Source: Paenibacillus timonensis
GTDB lineage: Bacteria > Bacillota > Bacilli > Paenibacillales > Paenibacillaceae
Direction of reading: 5' to 3'
Assembly (NCBI RefSeq): GCF_009725205.1
Contig: NZ_WNZY01000001.1
Coordinates: forward strand, 124,001-188,000
Length of the DNA stretch: 64,000 nt
Position 1 is the stretch's first letter. The number at the start of each line of letters is the position of its first letter. Shown one piece after another: positions 44,102-52,350 of this stretch. Under the pieces are notes generated by a model. The model saw nothing but the letters and a program-made list of their open reading frames with translations. It was not told where the DNA came from and did not search any database. Made by a program: the position numbers and the translations under genes.

Positions 44102-44533
44102 TTGAGAAATGGAAACGAACCAACCGAGAAAGTAACCGTTCAAGCGGTCATTCAAGCCCCTGTTGAAAAAGTATGGAGCGATTGGACGGAGCCGGAGCAC
44201 ATTACGAAGTGGAATCAAGCCTCCGACGACTGGCATGCGCCAAGAGCGGAGAACGATTTGCGGGCGGGCGGCACGTTCCTGACCCGGATGGAAGCGAAGG
44301 ACGGCAGCATGGGTTTTGATTTTGGCGGAGTTTATGATGAAGTCAAAATGCATGAATTCATTTCCTACACCTTGGGAGATGGGAGACGGGTGGAGATCAC
44401 CTTCGCCGCAGAAGGCCAAGGGACGAAGGTCGTTGAAACGTTTGATGCCGAAAGCACGCATCCGGTGGAATTTCAGCAAGCCGGCTGGCAAGCGATTATG
44501 GACAATTTCAAGATGTACGTGGAACAATCCTAA
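44102..44533 (+). CDS. SRPBCC/AHSA1-family protein
   Basis: A 143-residue START-like protein of the activator-of-Hsp90-like group: VTVQAVIQAPVEKVWSDWTE opens with the first strand and helix, PEHITKWNQASDDWHAPRAE follows, and the end is HPVEFQQAGWQAIMDNFKMY. The fold binds hydrophobic ligands; function is unassigned. The likely start is TTG at 44102, 5 nt after AAAGAGG (44090-44096); a TTG at 44087 lies ahead of that site. It follows the ECF sigma gene and ends before a terminator. Confidence 0.8.
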   Translation: MRNGNEPTEKVTVQAVIQAPVEKVWSDWTEPEHITKWNQASDDWHAPRAENDLRAGGTFLTRMEAKDGSMGFDFGGVYDEVKMHEFISYTLGDGRRVEITFAAEGQGTKVVETFDAESTHPVEFQQAGWQAIMDNFKMYVEQS

Positions 44534-44540
44534 GAAACGG

Positions 44541-44567
44541 AAAGGGCGCCCAATGGGCGCCTTTTTT
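44541..44567 (+). terminator. Terminator after the SRPBCC gene
   Basis: GGCGCCC (44545-44551) and GGGCGCC (44555-44561) form a perfect stem with an AAT loop followed by TTTTTT. The minus strand has only a short T tract, so it acts mainly rightward. Confidence 0.85.
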
Positions 44568-44576
44568 CGAATGGAA

Positions 44577-45035
44577 TCAAGGAAGTATAGAATAATCGCG
44601 GAAAGCCCCCCAGCTTTCTTGTCTAGCAAACAGGGGATAGGAGGACACAAAGTTTACAATGACAGGGGTACGATCCAATTCGGGGTATACATCAAATAAG
44701 TACCTGTCGCCGTATCGAATGGCGGTGAATGCAAGGGGGAGTTCGCGTCGAAAAGTTTCGTAGCGCCTGGCTGATACGCTTTGGTTATATTCACCTTGAT
44801 CGATATATACTGACACCGCATAAATCAAGGAACCCCCGTCTAGGCGCCATTCGCCTAATACCTCATCTCTTATCGAATTGACTTTATCCCAAGCATACTC
44901 CAATCCAATCGTTAAAAATAACGCTCCCGTCGAATCCGAGTGAGTTAAGGTGTGACGCCGAGGCATTACCGGTTCCGTAGAAGTGATGCCGTCTCTGTAA
45001 CAAACAAACAGTTTATCCGGGTTGAAATGGCCCAA
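44577..45035 (-). CDS. Staygreen (SGR) family protein, putative Mg-dechelatase homologue
   Basis: A 152-residue protein of the bacterial branch of the plant STAY-GREEN family. FNPDKLFVCYRDGITSTEPV, MPRRHTLTHSDSTGALFLTI with GLEYAWDKVNSIRDEVLGEW, YAVSVYIDQGEYNQS and RRELPLAFTAIRYGDRYLFD are strongly conserved family blocks. Plant SGR removes Mg from chlorophyll a; bacterial homologues have been reported to have dechelatase activity, though their natural substrate is unclear. The TTG at 45033-45035, 6 nt after GGGAGAG, is the best start; an upstream GTG has no ribosome site and adds residues outside the family. Confidence 0.85.
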   Translation of the reverse strand: MGHFNPDKLFVCYRDGITSTEPVMPRRHTLTHSDSTGALFLTIGLEYAWDKVNSIRDEVLGEWRLDGGSLIYAVSVYIDQGEYNQSVSARRYETFRRELPLAFTAIRYGDRYLFDVYPELDRTPVIVNFVSSYPLFARQESWGAFRDYSILP

Positions 45036-45196
45036 GAAACTCTCTCCCTTATTCGCTTTATTATCGTTTATGTCGGTCTCCACGGATTCATTCGTCGATT
45101 CTGGAGCACTACAAAAAACACCAATAGACGTATTTGTCAGTTGGAGCTACACTAGGGTAGGCGACAAAGAATACATCTAGTAGGAGCTTGTTTAAC

Positions 45197-46588
45197 GTGA
45201 CGATAACTGAACGTATCCCTTCGTGGAAGAAACTTAGTCTTTTTGCCGTGACCTGGCCCATCTTCATCGATTCGGTGTTAAGGATGATGCTGGGCACCGT
45301 GGACGTGTTTATGTTGAGCCGGATTTCCGATACGGCAACAGGCGCGGTGGGCTTAGCGAATGAAATCATCTATTTCTGCATTTTGATGTTTGGATTTGTC
45401 GGCATCGGGACGAGTGTGGCGGTCTCCCAGTATATCGGCGCCGGGCGAGAGAAAGAAGCGAGCCGCGTCTCGGCATTGGCGATTTCGATGAACCTCATTT
45501 TCGGGATTCTCGTCAGCTTTATCCTTTTTAGCTTTGGGGAGCCTCTCCTGCGGCTGCTTAACCTGAATCCGGAACAGATTGGCATCGCAAGCCATTATTT
45601 GAAGATCATCGGTGGCTTTATGTGGATCGAGGCGTTGTCTTACGCGGTTTCCTCGGTCATCCGTTCAAGCGGGAACACCAAAAGCGTGATGTACGTGACG
45701 CTCGGCGTGAATCTCCTGCACGTTACGGGGAATTATCTGCTCATTTTCGGGAACCTGGGCTTTCCGGAGATGGGTGTTACCGGCGCGGCCATATCGACCG
45801 TGATCAGCCGGTTCGTCGGCATTATCGTGCTGTTCTTCATCTTATACCGCCGAGTTGCTGCGCCGATTCGCGGGAAAGATTACGTGACCTGGAACGGGAC
45901 TTATGCTAAACAGATTTTGAGCGTCGGGTTGCCTGCGGCGGGGGAGCATCTCGCTTGGCAATCGCAGTACCTCATGATCATCGGTTTCGTGAACATGATC
46001 AGCATCACGGCCTTAAATACGCATGTTTACGTGATGAACATCTCGAACTACTTTATGGCGCTGGCCGCGTCGATCGGGGCGGGGACGGAGATTATCGTTG
46101 GTCAAATGGTCGGTGCTGGCGAAATGAAGGCCGCCTATAAGCGACTGATGAAGAGCGTACGGATCAGCTTCCTGTTAACGTTGGCCATCGTGGGGGTGGC
46201 CTCCATTTTCCGCCATGACCTCATTGGCATGTTCACGGATGATCCTGCGATCATCGCAACCGGAGCAAGCATCTTCTTGCTCTCCATCGTGCTTGAGCCC
46301 GGCCGGACCTTCAACATGGTCATCATCAATTCGCTGCGCGCCGCCGGGGATGCCCGTTTCCCTGTTCTCATGGGCGTATGCTCGATGTGGGGCGTGTCGG
46401 TTCCACTGGCTTACTTGCTAGGGGTTCACTTGGAGATTGGGCTGCTTGGCATATGGATTGCATTTGCCGTGGATGAATGGCTGCGGGGTTTAATCATGCT
46501 GCTTCGCTGGAGAAGCCGCGCCTGGGAGAAGAAAGCGCTCGTCAAGCCGGTTTCCGCAACGGAAGACGGCCTTGGAGCACCAGCCTAA
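45197..46588 (+). CDS. MATE-family efflux transporter
   Basis: A 463-residue transporter with 12 helices. WPIFIDSVLRMMLGTVDVFM (helix 1, MATE type), GIGTSVAVSQYIGAGREKEA (helix 3 loop) and, in the second half, SIGAGTEIIVGQMVGAGEMK are family marks; it belongs to the NorM-like branch, distinct from the MATE at 34461-35813. TAGGAG at 45181-45186 supports a GTG start at 45197 over a TTG at 45188, which is too close. No regulator stands directly beside it, though a MocR regulator begins 240 bp downstream. Confidence 0.88.
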   Translation: MTITERIPSWKKLSLFAVTWPIFIDSVLRMMLGTVDVFMLSRISDTATGAVGLANEIIYFCILMFGFVGIGTSVAVSQYIGAGREKEASRVSALAISMNLIFGILVSFILFSFGEPLLRLLNLNPEQIGIASHYLKIIGGFMWIEALSYAVSSVIRSSGNTKSVMYVTLGVNLLHVTGNYLLIFGNLGFPEMGVTGAAISTVISRFVGIIVLFFILYRRVAAPIRGKDYVTWNGTYAKQILSVGLPAAGEHLAWQSQYLMIIGFVNMISITALNTHVYVMNISNYFMALAASIGAGTEIIVGQMVGAGEMKAAYKRLMKSVRISFLLTLAIVGVASIFRHDLIGMFTDDPAIIATGASIFLLSIVLEPGRTFNMVIINSLRAAGDARFPVLMGVCSMWGVSVPLAYLLGVHLEIGLLGIWIAFAVDEWLRGLIMLLRWRSRAWEKKALVKPVSATEDGLGAPA

Positions 46589-46630
46589 CACGTACGGAAC
46601 TATTGGACGAAAAGAATACATGCGGACTCG

Positions 46631-46690
46631 ATGGATGGGAAGTGGGACAAGGACGAATGGATCGTTCTCTCACTTCGCATCCATTTTTCC
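46631..46690 (+). terminator. Long inverted repeat after the MATE gene
   Basis: ATGGATGGGAAGTG (46631-46644) pairs with CACTTCGCATCCAT (46671-46684) at 13 of 14 positions, followed by TTTTTCC. The 26-nt loop contains complementary pieces of its own. Probably the terminator of the MATE gene; the remainder of 46589-46828 shows nothing else. Confidence 0.5.
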
Positions 46691-46828
46691 ATGCATCCGT
46701 TCGACGGTTTTGTCCTAACAAGACCTTTGGCCGGATGTGTTGTTAATTGAATCGTTTATACGTACAATGAGGAAAATACGAGTTCGGATCGCAGTCAACG
46801 CAACCGCTCATGACAAGGATGAAGTCAG

Positions 46829-48277
46829 ATGTTCGATCTTCTCATCACGGAACAGCAAGATACGCCCTTATACCAAAGGATCTACGACGAAATAAGGGAG
46901 CAAATCCACATTGGCCGGCTACAGGGTGGCATGAGGCTTCCTTCGGTCCGTTCGCTTGCGGTTCAACTGAACAGTAGCAAGACGCCGATCGAGACGGCGT
47001 ACCAAATGCTGCTTGCGGAAGGGTACGTGCTCAGCGTTCCTCGCTCGGGGTTGTACATAGCGGATTATGACCGGCTGTTCCCGACCGAACCGTCGAGACC
47101 TTTCAACAGTTCGCCGACGCCAGGCAGACCGGAAGAACCACTCCATTTGCCGGCACCCCCGACCGCCGTTGATTTTAACCCGACGTCCCTAGACCCTGCT
47201 TTGTTTCCGTTCCGAACATGGAGTAAGTTGCTGAAGCAATCTCTAGAACATTTTGCAGGGGACATGGGGAAGTATGGAGATCCGCAGGGGGAGTGGGAGC
47301 TGCGAACAGCCGTAGCTCAATATCTGTGGAGCTCTCGAGGAGTAAATTGCCTGCCGGAACAAATCGTCATTGGCTCCGGCATGGCCTACAGCATCGGAAT
47401 CTTGATCAAACTGCTGCCCGGCTTGAAGCGGGTTGCGATGGAGGAGCCGGGGTATAATTTGGTGCGTGATCAATTCGTCTTGAACGGATACGGGATTGAT
47501 CCCATTGAGGTACGGAAAAATGGAATCGAAGTGTCCGATCTTTGGACAAGTTCGGCACAGGCCGTATACGTAACGCCATCCCATCAATTTCCGACCGGCG
47601 GTATTTTGCCGTACCCGGACCGGGAACGGTTACTGGATTGGGCAGCGGAACGAGGAGCTTATGTTGTTGAAGATGATTATGCAGGCGAGTTTCGCTATTC
47701 GGGCAAGCCGATACCGTCCCTGCAAAGCTTGGATCGACGCGATCGGGTGATTTATATCGGGACGTTCTCAAAGGCGGTCACTCCTGCCCTGCGTCTCAAT
47801 TACATGGTATTGCCGCCTGCTTTGCTGGAAACCTTGAGATCCATGCCGTATGAAATTCTTTTCGCGCCATCCCGTATCGAGCAATGGGCGATGTACCTCT
47901 TTATAGAGCAGGGTCACTGGCATAGGCATATCCGTAAAATGCGCAACACGTACCGGAGAAAGCATCGCCATCTCCTCGCGTTGATTGCTTTGCATTTAGG
48001 CGACCTTGTGGAGGTAACGGGGGAGCACGCCGGACTGCATCTTCAACTGGCCGTAAAAACCCGGCAATCGGCTCAAAGCTTAGTCAAATTGGCGGCGGGG
48101 GCCGGTGTGGCCGTATATGATTTTCATAAAATGTGGATGGGGGAGAAACCGATAGCCGAGAAATTCCCCAACGTATTCCTGGGATTTGCGGGGATTGGCC
48201 TGCAGGAGATGGAAACCGGCATTCGGTTATTGCGCAAAGCCTGGTTCGAAGGATTTAGTGACGATGCCACACCTTAA
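46829..48277 (+). CDS. MocR/GabR-type regulator (GntR HTH fused to aminotransferase domain)
   Basis: A 482-residue fusion. The N-terminal GntR winged helix reads TPLYQRIYDEIREQIHIGRL, then LPSVRSLAVQLNSSKTPIET; after a proline-rich linker (residues 85-115) comes a fold-type I aminotransferase-like domain with VVEDDYAGEFRYSG and the PLP lysine region IYIGTFSKAVTPALRLNYMV. MocR proteins sense PLP, amino acids or GABA and regulate divergent or nearby genes. The 3' end overlaps the EamA gene on the other strand by 4 bp. Its target is not evident; the EamA transporter is the nearest candidate. Confidence 0.88.
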   Translation: MFDLLITEQQDTPLYQRIYDEIREQIHIGRLQGGMRLPSVRSLAVQLNSSKTPIETAYQMLLAEGYVLSVPRSGLYIADYDRLFPTEPSRPFNSSPTPGRPEEPLHLPAPPTAVDFNPTSLDPALFPFRTWSKLLKQSLEHFAGDMGKYGDPQGEWELRTAVAQYLWSSRGVNCLPEQIVIGSGMAYSIGILIKLLPGLKRVAMEEPGYNLVRDQFVLNGYGIDPIEVRKNGIEVSDLWTSSAQAVYVTPSHQFPTGGILPYPDRERLLDWAAERGAYVVEDDYAGEFRYSGKPIPSLQSLDRRDRVIYIGTFSKAVTPALRLNYMVLPPALLETLRSMPYEILFAPSRIEQWAMYLFIEQGHWHRHIRKMRNTYRRKHRHLLALIALHLGDLVEVTGEHAGLHLQLAVKTRQSAQSLVKLAAGAGVAVYDFHKMWMGEKPIAEKFPNVFLGFAGIGLQEMETGIRLLRKAWFEGFSDDATP

Positions 48278-49186
48278 GAGGTTAAGGTTGTCGCTGGGTT
48301 CGAACGTTTTCTGCTGCTTGTTCCCGCTAGGAAAACGCCGCTCAGAATCAGGACAAGCCCTGCGATCACCCGCCAATGAAACGGCTCGTTGAGCAGCTTG
48401 ACGCCCCATAGGAGCGAAAATACGGGCAGCAGGTAAGTGACGAAGGTTGCAAACGTCGGCCCGCCATGTTTGACGAGCCAATAAAACAGGATGTAGGCTA
48501 ATCCTGAGCCCAGGATGCCTAAACCCATCATGGCCCCGAGGTTGGAAGGCTCCAGCATACGGGCATAGGGGATCGGCTCCAAGCACAGGGCAAATACCCC
48601 GCTGCCGGCCATGGAGAAGAGCAGTGTCCCAAAAGTGGCTTGATATGTCGAGAGGGTGCGCAATAGCCGACCCGATAGTTGGGAGCCGGTGCCGTAGAAC
48701 AGCGATGCGAGGAGCATACCTGCAACCCCCCCATGCGCCGGTTTCGGACACGGTACCCGGATGAGGTTCAAGGATTAGGAGCACCCCTACCGCGGCTGCA
48801 GCCATTCCCATCCACTTTGTCTTATGCATCGAAGCTCCGAAAAACAAGGTGCCTACCGCCAAGGAAAAAAGCGGCGTCGTCGCGTTCAGTACGGAAGCCA
48901 TGCTGCTCGAAATATGGGTTTCGCTGAATCCGATCAAGGCCCAGGGGCTGCAGGTATTCACCATTGCCATCAAGGCAACGGGCCGCCATGGAATTTGCCT
49001 CCATTTGAAGGGGATCCGAAAGAGCAGCATCACGGCCGTTATCGCTAGACAACCTAGGGCGGAGCGGAAAAATACGACCGTCCAAGGGCCAAAGTCCGCC
49101 ACTAGGAGCTTGATAAAATAATAGGAGCCACCCCAGATGGCACCCAGCATCAATAGGGCAAGGTAACGGGAACGCGAGGTGCTCAT
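48274..49186 (-). pseudogene. EamA/DMT-family transporter interrupted by a G-tract frameshift
   Basis: The first frame (49186 down to about 48733) encodes the N-terminal EamA half: MLGAIWGGSYYFIKLLVADF, then EPHPGTVSETGAWG. The rest lies in the next frame: VAGMLLASLFYGTGSQ, to LVLILSGVFLAGTSSRKR at 48274. The switch is at a run of seven G (seven C at 48726-48732 on the plus strand); with six G the protein would read AWGVAGMLLAS and be a normal 10-helix exporter of about 304 residues. This is either a real one-base insertion, possibly a phase-variable tract, or a sequencing error. It overlaps the upstream thioredoxin-like gene by 4 bp. Confidence 0.8.
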
Positions 49187-49824
49187 GGCCGCGGGCCCCT
49201 TGGATTTGATTCTAGCGGAAACCGGCTGAATAGCTGCCTGAGCTCTCCGATCAATCCCTTTTGATACGTGTTCCCCGAGTCGGCACAGTAGAGCTCTCCA
49301 ATGGCCTGATATGTTTTATTCAGGTTTTCCTGATAATCGGAGGCTTGGGGATTGGGATGGGATTGCTTGAACCCGTCCATCACGGCTTGAATGTAAGCGG
49401 GGCGCGCCCCCCATCGGCCGAGCACGCGGCCGTCTTCATCCATAAAGACGGCGATGGGCTGCGCTCGTCCTCCGTTCGTGAGGAAGAGGTCCATTACCTC
49501 AAGGTGCTCTTCCATGAGCAGGACGCCGGCCTTGATATCAGCATGCTCCATCACTCGAAATAACACGGGAACGTTCCAGATGACATCCGGACACCAGTCC
49601 GTGCAGAGGATCAGGCAGGTCATCTTGGCATGCTCGCCGAAGCGAAAGAAAAATTGACGATCTTCATCGCTCCCCCAAGTAAAATGGTCATAGATCTCCC
49701 GGAATCGCTCTTTGGTGTTCGCGATCCCGCTTAAGGGCATCTGTCGGTCCAGCATGTTCTCCATGAACGGTTCCGGAAGAATGCCTTGACCGAGAAGATG
49801 TCGTAGAATTAACGGTTGCTCCAT
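49183..49824 (-). CDS. Thioredoxin-family protein (Thioredoxin_9-like)
   Basis: A 213-residue cytoplasmic protein. The thioredoxin-like core has LILCTDWCPDVIWNVPVLFR, where the active-site CxxC is replaced by WCPDV with one Cys, as in the Thioredoxin_9 group; PIAVFMDEDGRVLGRWGARP is the cis-Pro strand region. It could reduce or bridle thiols but the reaction is unproven. AGGTGAT lies about 8 nt before ATG. Its last codons overlap the EamA start by 4 bp (ATGA), so both are one operon, preceded by an inverted repeat at 49866-49895. Confidence 0.8.
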   Translation of the reverse strand: MEQPLILRHLLGQGILPEPFMENMLDRQMPLSGIANTKERFREIYDHFTWGSDEDRQFFFRFGEHAKMTCLILCTDWCPDVIWNVPVLFRVMEHADIKAGVLLMEEHLEVMDLFLTNGGRAQPIAVFMDEDGRVLGRWGARPAYIQAVMDGFKQSHPNPQASDYQENLNKTYQAIGELYCADSGNTYQKGLIGELRQLFSRFPLESNPRGPRP

Positions 49825-49865
49825 TTCGATATCACCTCATTTGTAGGATAAGGTGAATATAAACG

Positions 49866-49895
49866 AAATCTGACCGCTAATAAACGGTCAGATTT
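49866..49895. promoter_or_regulatory. 11-bp-arm inverted repeat ahead of the thioredoxin-EamA operon
   Basis: AAATCTGACCG (49866-49876) and CGGTCAGATTT (49885-49895) are perfect complements 8 nt apart, 41 bp upstream of the minus-strand ATG. Without a T tract it fits an operator better than a terminator. The binder is unknown; the MocR or MarR gene nearby are candidates. Confidence 0.4.
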
Positions 49896-49954
49896 GAGAT
49901 GTTTGTAAGAGACAGTTGTTTTTACTTGAATAAGCGAGTTCAGCTTTACGAGCA

Positions 49955-49984
49955 AGAACCCCCCGTTCCCGGAGGGTTCTTTGT
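49955..49984. terminator. Hairpin at the end of the MarR gene
   Basis: GAACCCCCCG and CGGAGGGTTC form a stem with a TTCC loop (49956-49979), with TTTG on the right. It abuts the MarR stop at 49984. The stem is strong but the T tract on the minus strand is poor. Confidence 0.5.
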
Positions 49985-50448
49985 CATGACGGCGGGAGGT
50001 TCCCGGACGAGCCGGGTTTGGTTCTTTCCGCCAACTTTGTAATCGAGGTGATGTCTTCCTCCGTTAATGGATCCAGGAAATACTTGCGGATGCCTTGGGA
50101 GACTACCGGTCGTGCGTCCTCTAAGGCGGATCTGCCCGCAGCCGTAAGCAATACCTGGACGCCGCGGTCCGTATTCAGCGGTTTTCGCTCGACCAGCCCA
50201 CGTTTCTCCATCCGCGTAAGGTGGTGGGATAAGCGGCTCTTATCCCAGTCCATGGAATCGGCTAGTTCCTGCTGCCGCAAGCTGCCTTCCCCCAGGAGGT
50301 CAAGCCGGTCCAATATGCCGTAATCCCCCTCGGAAAGTCCCGTTTGCTCCGTCAGGTCTTTGATGACATGGCCGAAGATCCGTTTGAAGGAGCCCTTCCA
50401 CAAGTTCCATATTCGCATTTCTTCTTCGGTTAACTCGTTCTTCTTCAT
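49984..50448 (-). CDS. MarR-family transcriptional regulator
   Basis: A 154-residue winged-helix regulator. LDLLGEGSLRQQELADSMDW, DKSRLSHHLTRMEKRGLVER and KPLNTDRGVQVLLTAAG cover the recognition helix and wing typical of MarR. The ATG at 50446-50448 (MKKNELTEEEMRIW) was chosen over an upstream extension that reads through the operator palindrome. It is divergent from an aldo/keto reductase gene with two identical-half palindromes in between, so it probably represses itself and the reductase. The inducing ligand is unknown. Confidence 0.88.
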   Translation of the reverse strand: MKKNELTEEEMRIWNLWKGSFKRIFGHVIKDLTEQTGLSEGDYGILDRLDLLGEGSLRQQELADSMDWDKSRLSHHLTRMEKRGLVERKPLNTDRGVQVLLTAAGRSALEDARPVVSQGIRKYFLDPLTEEDITSITKLAERTKPGSSGNLPPS

Positions 50449-50464
50449 AGCCACATCATAACAC

Positions 50465-50520
50465 GGTTGACGTGTCAACCACAATATGATAAAGTGAGAG
50501 CGTTGGTTGACGTATCAACC
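50465..50520. promoter_or_regulatory. Two MarR operators flanking a promoter
   Basis: GGTTGACGTGTCAACC (50465-50480) and GGTTGACGTATCAACC (50505-50520) share 6-bp palindromic arms GGTTGA/TCAACC and are 40 bp apart, four helical turns. TTGACG (50467-50472) inside the first, 17 bp, then TAAAGT (50490-50495) forms a plus-strand promoter, so the first site covers the -35 and the second the start of transcription. Confidence 0.75.
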
Positions 50521-50553
50521 TAAAATGGATTCAACAATAAGGAGCGTGCACTT

Positions 50554-51525
50554 ATGGAATATCTCAAGCTTGGACGATCGGGGTTGGAGGTATCGAGACT
50601 ATGCCTCGGCTGCATGGGTTTTGGCGTACCTGAAAGGGGGACCATCCCATGGTCCCTGAACGAAGAAGACAGTAGACCGCTCATCAAGAAGGCGATTGAA
50701 GCGGGGATTAATTTTTTTAGCACCGCCAATATGTACTCCGACGGAACCAGCGAAGAGATTCTAGGGCGTGCGTTAAGCGATTATGCCCGCCGGGACGAGG
50801 TCGTCATTGCCACCAAGGTATTTGTTCCGATGCGCAAGGGTCCCAACGCGATGGGGCTCTCCCGCAAGGCGATCCTGACCGAAATCGATCACAGTCTCAA
50901 GCGGTTGGGTACGGATTACGTCGATTTGTACCAGATTCATCGTTGGGATCCGAATACGCCGATTGAAGAGACGATGGAGGCGCTTCATGATTTGGTGAAG
51001 GCCGGGAAGGTAAGGTACATCGGCGCTTCCTCCATGTCGGCCTGGCAATTCGCCAAGGCTCAGCACGTTGCCGAACGTAACGGTTGGACCCGGTTTATCT
51101 CCATGGAGAATCGGCTCAATCTGCTGTATCGCGAAGAGGAGAGGGAGATGATTCCCTTATGCATCGATGAGGGGGTGGGAATCACGCCGTACTTGCCGCT
51201 AGCCGCGGGGCGGCTGACTCGGGACTGGAGCGAGCAGACTTCGAGATCGGAGAAGGACGCGATCGCCAAGGCCTTGTTCGTCAAAACCGAAGAAGCGGAC
51301 CGCAAGGTCGCGGAGAGAGTCGCGGAGGTCGCCGCGAACCGGGGCGTTCCTCGAGCCCAAATCGCACTGGCATGGCTGCTGCAAAAAGAAGGGATCACAG
51401 CTCCGATGATCGGGGCGACTCAATCCCGCCATCTCGACGATGCCGTATCGGCGTTGTCGGTTCAATTGACACCGGAAGAAGTCGTGAGTTTAGAGGAGCT
51501 TTACGTGCCGCATCCCCTGGCTTAA
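50554..51525 (+). CDS. Aldo/keto reductase with an altered catalytic tetrad
   Basis: A 323-residue TIM-barrel AKR of the YajO/IolS-like branch (LGRSGLEVSRLCLGCMGFG at the start; APMIGATQSRHLDDAVSAL as cofactor motif). Three tetrad residues are present: Tyr61 in NMYSDGTSEEILGRAL, Lys88 in VIATKVF and His129 in LYQIHRW. The first, normally Asp in a FFDTA motif, is Ser56 here (INFFSTAN; codon AGC). Activity may be lowered or altered. The gene is divergent from a MarR regulator with two operators and ends 12 bp before a strong terminator. Confidence 0.88.
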   Translation: MEYLKLGRSGLEVSRLCLGCMGFGVPERGTIPWSLNEEDSRPLIKKAIEAGINFFSTANMYSDGTSEEILGRALSDYARRDEVVIATKVFVPMRKGPNAMGLSRKAILTEIDHSLKRLGTDYVDLYQIHRWDPNTPIEETMEALHDLVKAGKVRYIGASSMSAWQFAKAQHVAERNGWTRFISMENRLNLLYREEEREMIPLCIDEGVGITPYLPLAAGRLTRDWSEQTSRSEKDAIAKALFVKTEEADRKVAERVAEVAANRGVPRAQIALAWLLQKEGITAPMIGATQSRHLDDAVSALSVQLTPEEVVSLEELYVPHPLA

Positions 51526-51536
51526 AGGAAACGCAA

Positions 51537-51577
51537 AAGAAGCCGCTTCAACCGGAAGCGGCTTCTTCATTTTTGCG
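51537..51577. terminator. Bidirectional terminator between AKR and SDR genes
   Basis: GAAGCCGCTTC and GAAGCGGCTTC form a perfect 11-bp stem around AACCG, flanked by AAAA on the left and TTCATTTTT on the right. Confidence 0.85.
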
Positions 51578-51588
51578 CACTCGCCCCA

Positions 51589-52350
51589 TTACTCTATCGA
51601 GTCCTTCGTGGCTTGATACAGCTTTTCCGTATATTCGTCGATCTCGTCCCGGGACATGCGCAAACGCTCTGCTGACGAGCCGTATCCAATCTCCTTCTTT
51701 CCCTCGGCTAAGCCCTTGAAAATCCCATCCGTGAAGGCATCCAGCGGTTCTCCGTGCGTATGCAATCCAGACCCCCCAAGATCCGTGTTCACCGCGGGCG
51801 GAGCAATTTCAATGACTTCAACCGATGTATCGGACAATTGATGTCTCAAGCTGACGGTGAAAGAGTGAAGCGCCGCTTTGGTAGCCGAATAAACCGGGGC
51901 AATCGCAAAGGGGGTAAACGCCAGCCCAGAGGTGACATTAAGAATCGCAGCGGTTTCTTTCTTCGCAAAATACGGAGCGAACAACATGGACAAATGGACA
52001 GGCGCCTCGATATTCGTGGTCATCTCCTTGCCATAGTCGTGCCAGTGGTCTCTCGCATCTGCTTTCAGCAGGTTATATCGCAGCTGGATGCCGGCATTGT
52101 TGACCAACACGTTCACGTCCGGATAGTTCGTTGTCACCCAGTCAAACAGCGCCACGCGATCGGATTCTACCTCCAAGTCGCAGGCTCGGGTAATCAAGCC
52201 GGGCACTTGCTCCCGGGCTTGCTGGAGCACGCTCTCCCGTCGGCTGCACACGATGACGGTATTACCGGATTGCGCGAATCTTTCCGCAAAAGCCAACCCG
52301 ATCCCGGAGCCGCCGCCGGTAATCAATATCGTATTTTCTGAAAGCTTCAT
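51589..52350 (-). CDS. Short-chain dehydrogenase/reductase (DltE-like)
   Basis: A 253-residue classical SDR. TILITGGGSGIGLAFAERFA is the cofactor motif TGxxxGIG, NVLVNNAGIQ the NNAG motif, LNVTSGLAF and the active-site YSATKAALHSF (YxxxK) follow, then PPAVNTDLGG. The sequence is closest to DltE/YusZ-type SDRs. Substrate unknown. It is translated together with the MerR gene (start overlaps the MerR stop by 4 bp, ATGA), so the regulator and enzyme are made from one MerR-type promoter. Confidence 0.88.
   Translation of the reverse strand: MKLSENTILITGGGSGIGLAFAERFAQSGNTVIVCSRRESVLQQAREQVPGLITRACDLEVESDRVALFDWVTTNYPDVNVLVNNAGIQLRYNLLKADARDHWHDYGKEMTTNIEAPVHLSMLFAPYFAKKETAAILNVTSGLAFTPFAIAPVYSATKAALHSFTVSLRHQLSDTSVEVIEIAPPAVNTDLGGSGLHTHGEPLDAFTDGIFKGLAEGKKEIGYGSSAERLRMSRDEIDEYTEKLYQATKDSIE

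Noticed and set aside
44057..44650. A 197-codon minus-strand frame over the SRPBCC gene
   Set aside because: The plus strand encodes a recognisable AHSA1 protein and a terminator interrupts the minus frame.
51754..52341. 195-codon plus-strand frame opposite the DltE-like SDR
   Set aside because: Antisense to a gene with complete SDR motifs; composition rich in Arg, His and Gln as expected for a shadow frame.
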